Source of the DNA: Flemingiibacterium sp045644145
GTDB taxonomy: Bacteria; Bacillota; Clostridia; Oscillospirales; CAG-272
DNA: 7,408 nucleotides
Assembly: GCA_045644145.1 (NCBI GenBank)
Contig: JAZRGK010000007.1
Location: 1-7,408, forward strand
Direction: 5' to 3'
In this document: piece by piece, positions 1-5,333 of the stretch
Layout: every line of letters starts with the position of its first letter
Numbering within the stretch: position 1 is the stretch's first letter
Translations under genes and position numbers: made by a program
The notes under the pieces: model-generated
The model's input: only the letters and a program-made list of their open reading frames with translations
What the model was told of the DNA's origin: nothing
Databases searched by the model: none

Positions 1-46
1 CTTTGGGAGCAGGATGTCGCAGGTTCAAATCCTGTCATTCCGACCA
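1..46 (+). tRNA. tRNA-Pro(UGG), 3' part only
   Basis: This is the 3' portion of a tRNA cut by the window edge. It begins at the last base of the 5' anticodon stem. The anticodon loop reads TT-TGG-GA, giving anticodon UGG (positions 4-6). It is followed by the 3' anticodon stem GCAGG, a five-base variable loop ATGTC, T stem GCAGG with loop TTCAAAT and partner CCTGT, the 3' acceptor strand CATTCCG, discriminator A and an encoded CCA (44-46). The anticodon identifies it as proline. The D arm and 5' acceptor strand lie outside the window, so the full fold cannot be checked. Confidence 0.9.
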
Positions 47-54
47 AACAAAAT

Positions 55-85
55 CACGGAGTGACTTGTCACTCCGTGGGTTTTG
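55..85 (+). terminator. hairpin after tRNA-Pro, probable intrinsic terminator
   Basis: CACGGAGTGAC (55-65) pairs perfectly with GTCACTCCGTG (68-78). Nominally the loop is 2 nt, so in practice the top pair opens. GGTTTTGTT follows, and an A-rich stretch precedes the stem. This fits a rho-independent terminator for the tRNA-Pro transcript. No convincing promoter fits between it and tRNA-Val, because the only TACAAT (98-103) is too close to 106. Partial read-through or a processing role is therefore also possible. Confidence 0.55.
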
Positions 86-105
86 TTACACGCCGCATAC
101 AATAT

Positions 106-182
106 GGAAGCATAGCTCAGCTGGTTAGAGTACTTGCTTGACATGCAAGGGGTCACTGGTTCGATTCCAGTTGTTTCCACCA
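106..182 (+). tRNA. tRNA-Val(GAC)
   Basis: This is a complete 77-nt cloverleaf. Acceptor GGAAGCA (106-112) pairs with TGTTTCC (172-178) with one G-U pair. The anticodon stem is CTTGC (133-137) with GCAAG (145-149), and the loop TTGACAT places anticodon GAC at 140-142. The T arm is ACTGG-TTCGATT-CCAGT, the discriminator is A179 and an encoded CCA lies at 180-182. GAC reads valine codons GUC and GUU. The gene sits directly before an integrase-bearing element and its 3' end is the likely insertion site. Confidence 0.95.
155..182 (+). other. putative attachment site in the 3' end of tRNA-Val
   Basis: Tyrosine recombinases of integrative elements often recombine within the T arm and 3' acceptor of a tRNA gene and restore an intact tRNA. 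Here the tRNA-Val is intact, and integrase-derived sequence begins about 160 bp downstream on the opposite strand with its 3' end facing the tRNA, the usual arrangement at an attL. No second copy of this 28-bp stretch is visible in the window, as expected if the other end lies beyond 7408. This is inferred from arrangement only. Confidence 0.35.
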
Positions 183-185
183 TTG

Positions 186-212
186 AAACCATCGCCAAGG
201 CGGTGGTTTTTT
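186..212 (+). terminator. intrinsic terminator of tRNA-Val
   Basis: AAACCATCGCC (186-196) pairs with GGCGGTGGTTT (199-209) over 11 positions, one of them a T-G wobble, across a minimal AA loop. The T run extends to 212. It begins four bases after the encoded CCA, so it most likely ends the tRNA transcript. Confidence 0.8.
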
Positions 213-309
213 CGTATGCGGAATAGGCGGTGACCACAGCTTTGACCACTTATGGAAAAACAAACTACTTTGAAACCGATTTTTCTTTGTTTACCCCGGC
301 GCAAATATT

Positions 310-342
310 GAAGGGTGACCGCATGGTCGCCCTTCTCTCTTT
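310..342. terminator. hairpin just past the integrase remnant
   Basis: GAAGGGTGACC (310-320) pairs with GGTCGCCCTTC (325-335) across loop GCAT, with one G-T wobble. TCTCTTT follows on the plus side. It lies just beyond the stop of the remnant (minus strand), the same relative place as the 3858-3889 hairpin beyond the intact recombinase. It is probably a left-over terminator of the original gene. The run beyond it on the minus side (AATATTT) is weak, so the direction is unclear. Confidence 0.5.
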
Positions 343-690
343 CACGCATTCGCCGCCTTTTTCATCTCCGTAATCTCCGCTTTCATCTCGCGAATCAGCT
401 CTGCCAGCTTCTCCTCACATTCCTTTCGTGTCCTCGCGTACACATTCCTCGCCATGCACTTGCCGTTGACTTTTGGCGAATACCGTCCTTCGTACAGATG
501 CTCGTTTATCATTGATATGCAACCGGTGCCCGGCTTGCGAATCTTGCCCGTGTAAGGCTCAAATTTCGCCTCTGTGCCGTTTTCTTGCAGTTTGTCGGTA
601 CTTGCCTCACTCTCGCTCACATCCGCAATTTCCGCGTTTGTACCGCCGATCTCGCGGTCGATCTTCGCCGCCGCTTGCTGCTGCATGGTA
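342..690 (-). pseudogene. C-terminal tail remnant of a tyrosine recombinase
   Basis: An open frame of 114 codons (ATG at 686, TGA at 344-342) matches the last 115 residues of the intact recombinase encoded at 3891-5327. By eye there are about 17 differences in the first 110 residues, and the block from FEPYTGK through SPKVNGK is identical. It contains the tail and its arm-type DNA-binding repeat (GTGCIS, YEGRYSP, NGK, ARNVYARTR, ECEEKLAELI) but no catalytic core. The core would be upstream, where homology stops abruptly after position 690 and an in-frame TAG lies three codons before the ATG. No Shine-Dalgarno precedes ATG 686, so expression is doubtful. It is most likely a truncated gene. A free arm-binding protein is a less likely alternative. 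Confidence 0.85.
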
Positions 691-718
691 GTCTATAACA
701 AAAGTCATCGATGCATGT

Positions 719-770
719 GCACGTCGTGCCCATAGCAACATATTTCACCGGGTGAATTTCGCCCAGTGAT
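719..770. promoter_or_regulatory. pair of odd palindromes at the cargo's left edge
   Basis: GCACG-T-CGTGC (719-729) and TTCACC-G-GGTGAA (744-756) are both perfect palindromes around one central base, with centres 26 bp apart. The second is followed by a degenerate tandem copy (TTTCGCCCAGTGA, from about 757). They lie between the integrase breakpoint and the FRG promoter. They could be operators or remnants of a recombination site. No function can be assigned. Confidence 0.3.
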
Positions 771-788
771 TTTCAAGGTATCTATTTG

Positions 789-839
789 ATATGATATTGT
801 TTGATTATATCATATTAAGTATTTCAATTAATATCATAT
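789..839. repeat. three copies of a 9-bp ATAT(C/G)ATAT site upstream of the FRG promoter
   Basis: ATATGATAT (789-797) and ATATCATAT (807-815) form an inverted repeat with a 9-bp spacer. A second ATATCATAT lies at 831-839, 24 bp further on, ending four bases before the -35 box. Spacing near helical periodicity just upstream of a strong promoter suggests operator sites. The region is very AT-rich, so chance recurrence is a real possibility. Confidence 0.4.
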
Positions 840-842
840 ATA

Positions 843-870
843 TTGACTTAATATAAAAAAGTGATATAAT
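843..870 (+). promoter_or_regulatory. promoter of the FRG-AIPR operon
   Basis: A -35 box TTGACT (843-848) and a perfect -10 box TATAAT (865-870) are separated by 16 bp, with an extended -10 TG at 862-863. This predicts a start around 877 and a short leader of roughly 27 nt before ATG 904. The match to the housekeeping sigma-A consensus is strong, so the cargo is probably transcribed constitutively unless the upstream repeats bind a repressor. Confidence 0.75.
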
Positions 871-903
871 AATAGTAAGTATTCAGTTACTTGGGAGGAT
901 TAC

Positions 904-2007
904 ATGGCAAACAATCGTCAATCCAATATAGAAATAATGCACGTATCTCAATTTATTGAAAAGGTGAACGAGCTCATTAATTCACGCTCCGACAAAAAAG
1001 TTCACTTTTTATATCGTGGAGAATGCAAAAGATACCCAAATTATTGCAGACCCAATATATTTCGCAAGAATGTGCTTTCGACAAATCCTCTATATGAAAA
1101 AAGTCTGTTCAATACCATGCGTCAGAATAAACTTTCCAATAATGACAGTTATCTTGAGAACGCTATAGATGCTCAACACGGTGAATTCCCAAGCAGATTA
1201 TTGGATGTTTCTTACAACTGTTTAACTGCATTATATTTTGCTGTAACTCCGTACTATCACAAGGATGTTGCCGAATATGACGAGGACGACGGAATGGTTT
1301 ACGTTTTCTATATTGATGATATATTCAGTCCGAGTGCACAAAATACAAACGACAACTACAATGCGATAATTGATAAAGAATGTGCTTGGTTCAACAATCA
1401 CGCTATATTCCAAAAGAACCATAAGTTCATCGATCATACCAAGATCAACAACCGTATCATTGCACAACAAGGCGCCTTTATCCTTTTCCAAGGAAACGAT
1501 GATGAAAAGATCCCCTCATATATGATGAGCGGTATTGTTATTCCCAAAAAAGCGAAACATACTATAAGAAAAGAACTGTCGTTAATGTTTGGCATCAACA
1601 CCGGCTCGGTTTATCCGGAAATTGTTAACGTCGCAGAAGATTTGGTGAACAAAAGCAAAAGTTTAGTTACAGAACCTTTTAGTTGGAAAAATGAAATTAA
1701 ATATGTTTTAAATAACTTAGAAAAAGAATTATCGTATTATACCGAACAGCTACTGTCTCAGGAAAACAATAAAGACAGCGAGTATTACGATAAGGTTCAA
1801 AGGATTGAAATGATGATTAACAGTTATCGAACCGGACTCTTAGATTTCTTTAAGTATTTTGAAAGCAACGAATATGTGGGAGAAAATGAACACGCACAAA
1901 AAGAGAAAGAGGCAATTGTTAATAGATTTAATTCCATTGTCACCGAAGCGATTAATACCATAAACTCCGATTGCAATACTCAACTATCCCCGGACTTGAT
2001 AATTTAA
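904..2007 (+). CDS. FRG-domain protein, putative first gene of a two-gene defence cassette
   Basis: This is a 367-residue protein with an N-terminal FRG domain, named after its F/Y-R-G motif. FLYRG is at residues 35-39. The second signature, QHGEFPSRLLD, is at about 91-101 and is followed by ALYFAV (109-114), corresponding to the family pattern QH-G-P-T/S-RLLD then A-L-FA. QQGAFILF lies at 188-195, and GINTGSVYPEI (230-240) resembles the usual end of the domain. Residues 250-367 look helical and charged, with no recognised domain. There is no signal peptide or membrane segment, so it is probably cytoplasmic. GGGAGG (893-898) sits five bases before the ATG. The AIPR gene follows 22 bp downstream, presumably co-transcribed. 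FRG proteins recur in defence islands, but their biochemical activity is not clear to me. An antiviral sensor or effector role is inference from the partner and location. Confidence 0.85.
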   Translation: MANNRQSNIEIMHVSQFIEKVNELINSRSDKKVHFLYRGECKRYPNYCRPNIFRKNVLSTNPLYEKSLFNTMRQNKLSNNDSYLENAIDAQHGEFPSRLLDVSYNCLTALYFAVTPYYHKDVAEYDEDDGMVYVFYIDDIFSPSAQNTNDNYNAIIDKECAWFNNHAIFQKNHKFIDHTKINNRIIAQQGAFILFQGNDDEKIPSYMMSGIVIPKKAKHTIRKELSLMFGINTGSVYPEIVNVAEDLVNKSKSLVTEPFSWKNEIKYVLNNLEKELSYYTEQLLSQENNKDSEYYDKVQRIEMMINSYRTGLLDFFKYFESNEYVGENEHAQKEKEAIVNRFNSIVTEAINTINSDCNTQLSPDLII

Positions 2008-2029
2008 CCCCAAAGGAGCGTGAGTTATA

Positions 2030-3829
2030 ATGAGAAAAATTGATAAATATATCAACTATATCAAAGCCGTTTTAATTAACAAAAATATTGATAATGAAAT
2101 CACCGATTGGAAAAATCATCCGGGGCTTTCTCAGTTATCAAACACAGCACCGGAAACGTATATTATCGATTCACTGAGATTGGGAATGGATGCTAACGAA
2201 TTGATTTATCTTATAAAAATCAATTCCGATACAGTAGATGATAATATCGTTTCGAATATCAAAAAAGAAATAGAAGAAAGAACTCAAAAAATCGTCGATC
2301 AGCTTCAACCGGAGCCCAAAAAAGAAATATTTAAGTGTATAAATCTGCTCTTTTTCGTATCAAGTATTCATGCGAGAGTGACACTCAAAGATGCATTCTC
2401 ATCAAAAAAATCTTTGGAATTAATCAAGAGGATCCGAAAGATTACAAGCACACGGAGTTCTAAACTTTATCCCATGTTTTATTTGGATAAAGATATCTCG
2501 ACAGATGAAATTAAGCTACCTAATATCAAGCGTTACGAGATGGTTACTCTGCCTTCTCCGTTTGATGCGGATATTGATATTCACAATGACACAGAAGATA
2601 AAAATTGCACATTGAAAGGCTATGTATTCACTGCTAACCTGTTTGACCTCGTGTCGCTGTATAATACCATTGGTGACCAGCTCTTCAAGAAAAATGTGCG
2701 TTTAGGTATAGATGATAAACTTGATGTTGATAAATCGATTAAGGAAACTCTTGCGGACAAGCCCGAAGCATTTTGGTTCAGAAACAATGGCGTTACCATC
2801 CTTGTTGAAGAAGCACTCATGAAGCTTGATAGGGTTAATGAAATTATTTTAAAAGAAGCCCAACAATCGAATTTGAAATTTTCGGTTATAAACGGAGCGC
2901 AAACAATTACTGCGGCATCGGAATATTATTATTCTCTTTCACCGAAAGCTCGTGCAGAGCAATCATCCAAAGCTCAAGTGATTGTAAAAATAATACATAT
3001 CCGAGATACAAACCCGCAAAGTGCAGAAAAGGAAGCGAAAACCATTAGTGTTGCTCTCAATCGTCAAAAGCCTATTAAGTCGGAGGATATCGCCTTCACC
3101 AATGAGTTTGTAGAAACAATGAATGACTATCTGGAGGCATCCAAAGCATCCTATACTTTGGTTAGAAGAGGCGAAGAGTTTTCGTCAAATAATAAGGCAT
3201 ACAGCCTAATTAACTTTGCGAAAGCAAGAAAAGCCTGTGCCGGAGATCCGGGAGCTGCGCGAAGCAATGCAACTTCAACATTGTTAAAAATCACCCCCGA
3301 AACATCACGTTTTCATGATCAAGAAATATTCAAACACGAATGGTACTCTGCCACTGAAAGCGAAAGAAAGGACCTTTATAAATCTTTTTACGCACCTATT
3401 TCGTTTGCAATCGATATGGCAGCCGATTGTCAATCAATTGCAAAAAAGGCTCAGCGTTCCGGTGCAGTAGGAAACGTAATGAAAAACGGAATGTGGTATT
3501 TTATCGCTTATGTAATATATCTCTTAAATGATGGTAATGATAAGGACTACTCTCACTTTACATATTCTGCGGACAAGCTATCTTCGGAAGCATTCAAAGG
3601 TTTATTCGAAGAATTTGCAGAGTTTTATTGCGAAAAGCTAAACGCTGATGCAATAACTACGAGTTCTAACACTTTCAAAACATCCGACCATTACAAGCTC
3701 TTGAAGGAATGTAATTATGTCGACAGTACATTCTATCAAAGTGTATGTAATTTGTTTGGAAAAAAGGAACCCATGTCATACGATGATGTAATGGGCACTA
3801 AAAGTGTTAAAACTTCAAAAGCTAATTGA
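2030..3829 (+). CDS. AIPR-family protein (abortive phage infection type), second gene of the cassette
   Basis: This is a 599-residue protein with the hallmark motifs of the AIPR family in the usual order: FWFRNNGVTILV (248-259), FSVINGAQTITA (284-295) and a downstream ALNRQKPIKSEDI (342-354), equivalent to the family's N-Q-P-I-K-D segment. The N-terminal 200 residues and the C-terminal 200 residues are not recognised. No signal peptide or clear membrane anchor is seen; the IAYVIYLL stretch (about 492-499) is short. AAGGAG (2013-2018) precedes the ATG by 11 bases, slightly long spacing. The family is named for abortive-infection phage resistance, but its mechanism is not evident from this sequence. 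Pairing with an FRG protein under one promoter suggests that the two act together. Family call is confident; function is inferred. Confidence 0.88.
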   Translation: MRKIDKYINYIKAVLINKNIDNEITDWKNHPGLSQLSNTAPETYIIDSLRLGMDANELIYLIKINSDTVDDNIVSNIKKEIEERTQKIVDQLQPEPKKEIFKCINLLFFVSSIHARVTLKDAFSSKKSLELIKRIRKITSTRSSKLYPMFYLDKDISTDEIKLPNIKRYEMVTLPSPFDADIDIHNDTEDKNCTLKGYVFTANLFDLVSLYNTIGDQLFKKNVRLGIDDKLDVDKSIKETLADKPEAFWFRNNGVTILVEEALMKLDRVNEIILKEAQQSNLKFSVINGAQTITAASEYYYSLSPKARAEQSSKAQVIVKIIHIRDTNPQSAEKEAKTISVALNRQKPIKSEDIAFTNEFVETMNDYLEASKASYTLVRRGEEFSSNNKAYSLINFAKARKACAGDPGAARSNATSTLLKITPETSRFHDQEIFKHEWYSATESERKDLYKSFYAPISFAIDMAADCQSIAKKAQRSGAVGNVMKNGMWYFIAYVIYLLNDGNDKDYSHFTYSADKLSSEAFKGLFEEFAEFYCEKLNADAITTSSNTFKTSDHYKLLKECNYVDSTFYQSVCNLFGKKEPMSYDDVMGTKSVKTSKAN

Positions 3830-3857
3830 TGAATCAAAATACATGAATTTATAGTGA

Positions 3858-3889
3858 AGAAAGCTGACCGAATGAACGGTCAGCTTTCT
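3858..3889. terminator. bidirectional terminator between the AIPR gene and the recombinase operon
   Basis: AGAAAGCTGACCG (3858-3870) and CGGTCAGCTTTCT (3877-3889) form a perfect 13-bp stem with loop AATGAA. It lies between two convergent genes: the AIPR stop at 3829 and the recombinase stop at 3891. The distal stem ends in TTTCT on either strand, as in shared terminators. Confidence 0.8.
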
Positions 3890-3890
3890 G

Positions 3891-5327
3891 TTAATTACTC
3901 AATTTTGTCCTTTTCATCTCCGAGATCTCCACCTTCATCTCGCGTATCAGCTCCGCTAATTTCTCCTCACATTCCTCTCTCGTCCTGGCATAAACATTCC
4001 TCGCCATCCGCTTGCCGTTTACTTTAGGCGAATACCGCCCCTCGTATAGGTGCTCGTTTATCATCGATATGCAACCCGTGCCGGGTTTGCGTATCTTGCC
4101 CGTATAAGGCTCAAATTTCGACTCTGTTGCGTTTTGGTGTGGTTCGTCGGCATTTGCCTTACTCTCGCTCACATCTTGCATCTCCGCGTTAGCGCCGCCG
4201 ATCTCGCGGTCAATTTTCGCCGCCGCTTGCTGTTGCATGGTATCGGTGATGTGGCTGTAAATATCGAGCGTTGTTTCCGCACTCACATGACCTATCATCG
4301 CCGATAACGTCTTGACATCCATGCCGTTCTCAATCGCCATTGTAGCAAACGTGTGGCGCAGATCGTGGAACCTCACCTTCTTACAGTTAGCACGCTCGAG
4401 TATCAGCTGAAACCGACGGTACACTGCCGACGGATCTCTCGGTGCATTCTCTTTCATCGGCGACGGAAACATCCACTCGTTTTTGGCTGTTTCTTTCATC
4501 TTCGTGAGCAGTTCCACCATTTCCTTCGCAAGCCGTATCGTGCGTGTCGAAGATTTAGTCTTGAGCGTTGATACCGTAGTTTTACCTTTCACCTTTACGA
4601 CTTGCCGTGAGATATTGAGGTCGCCCGTCTGCATATTGAGGTCGCTCCACTTCAGCCCAAGTATCTCGCCTCGGCGCATTCCGGTGGTCAGCTCCAGCAG
4701 AAACATCTCATAGTATCCTTCAGCCTTTGCTTGGGTAAGGAACCGCATAATTTCCGCCTGCGTTAGCACCTGCATTTCTTTAGATTTCTTCGGCGGCAGT
4801 TTGCATCCGATTGCAGGATTAACCGTAATCAATCCCTCGGCAACTGCCTTTTCGAGTGCCGCTCGGCAAGTAGTGTGGCATGAGCGCACCATGCGGTCGG
4901 ATAAGTCCTCGCCGTATTTATCAGTAAGCCTCTTTCTTCCCGATTTCTTCAGCTTCGAGTAAAACTGCTGCAGGTCGTTCTGTGTAAGCTTGTTTAGCGG
5001 TATTTTCCCGATACCTGGAATGATGTGCGTATATATTCTTTTTTCATAACACGCTTGCGTTTTAGGTTTTACCGTAAACTTGCAGAAGTTCTGATACCAG
5101 AAATCGATCCAATCTCCAAACGTCATGTCCGCTTTAAGTTTGTCGTTTGACCTACCGCAATCCTCTTTGAGTACTTTTAGCTTCTCCGCACACTCAGTCT
5201 TGGTATCTGCCAAGACGTTTTTTGTTTTGGGGTATCCGTTCTCGTTGTATCCGACAACTATGCGACCTTCCCACCGTCCGTCTTTACGAAGGAATATACT
5301 TCCCTCGCCGTTCTTTCTTTTGGCTAT
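3891..5327 (-). CDS. tyrosine recombinase (integrase) with arm-type domains at both ends
   Basis: This protein would be 478 residues if it starts at the ATA codon at 5327. Domains: an N-terminal arm-type DNA-binding domain (NGEGSIF, DGRWEGRIVVG, KNVLADT, ECAEKLKVL; about 1-55), a SAM-like core-binding domain, then the catalytic domain. Catalytic residues are R218 (TGMRRGE), a lysine near 257 (LKTKS), H321 and R324 (HDLRHTFA), H347 (IGH) and nucleophile Y357 (DIYSH). The complete set predicts activity. A tail of about 115 residues follows, holding a second arm-like repeat (GTGCIS, YEGRYSP, NGK, ARNVYART, ECEEKLAELI; about 410-465). Start: no ATG, GTG or TTG exists in frame before TTG at 5213, which would delete most of the arm domain. 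AAGGGAG (5343-5337) lies 9 bases before ATA, at the family's usual M-A-K-R position. The reading frame begins two codons after the upstream recombinase's TGA-TAA. Confidence 0.88.
   Translation of the reverse strand: MAKRKNGEGSIFLRKDGRWEGRIVVGYNENGYPKTKNVLADTKTECAEKLKVLKEDCGRSNDKLKADMTFGDWIDFWYQNFCKFTVKPKTQACYEKRIYTHIIPGIGKIPLNKLTQNDLQQFYSKLKKSGRKRLTDKYGEDLSDRMVRSCHTTCRAALEKAVAEGLITVNPAIGCKLPPKKSKEMQVLTQAEIMRFLTQAKAEGYYEMFLLELTTGMRRGEILGLKWSDLNMQTGDLNISRQVVKVKGKTTVSTLKTKSSTRTIRLAKEMVELLTKMKETAKNEWMFPSPMKENAPRDPSAVYRRFQLILERANCKKVRFHDLRHTFATMAIENGMDVKTLSAMIGHVSAETTLDIYSHITDTMQQQAAAKIDREIGGANAEMQDVSESKANADEPHQNATESKFEPYTGKIRKPGTGCISMINEHLYEGRYSPKVNGKRMARNVYARTREECEEKLAELIREMKVEISEMKRTKLSN
3910..4242. 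repeat. direct repeat of 358-690 (integrase 3' end)
   Basis: This 333-bp stretch aligns without gaps to 358-690 at a constant offset of 3552. Identity ends sharply at GCATGGTA (to 690 and to 4242 respectively). In the best-conserved part, covering 35 identical codons, I count about 12 nucleotide differences, all synonymous. The two copies are in the same orientation and bracket the FRG-AIPR cargo, so recombination between them would delete it. Confidence 0.85.
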
Positions 5328-5333
5328 GATTTA

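Noticed and set aside
25..349. Two minus-strand open frames of 74 codons across the tRNA genes (25-249 and 125-349)
   Set aside because: Their peptides (such as ETTGIEPVTP and NWNRTSDPLHV) are the well-known false translations of antisense tRNA sequence.
1231..1491. Minus-strand open frame of 86 codons inside the FRG gene
   Set aside because: No ribosome site and no recognisable motif, and it is fully antisense to a well-supported gene.
691..3857. Cargo as an insertion sequence or composite transposon
   Set aside because: No transposase gene and no terminal inverted repeats or target duplication are seen. The bracketing repeats are integrase tails, not insertion sequences.
3891..5213. Starting the downstream recombinase at TTG 5213
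   Set aside because: No Shine-Dalgarno precedes it, and it would cut off DGRWEGRIVVG, which is clearly encoded upstream and conserved in the neighbouring recombinase.
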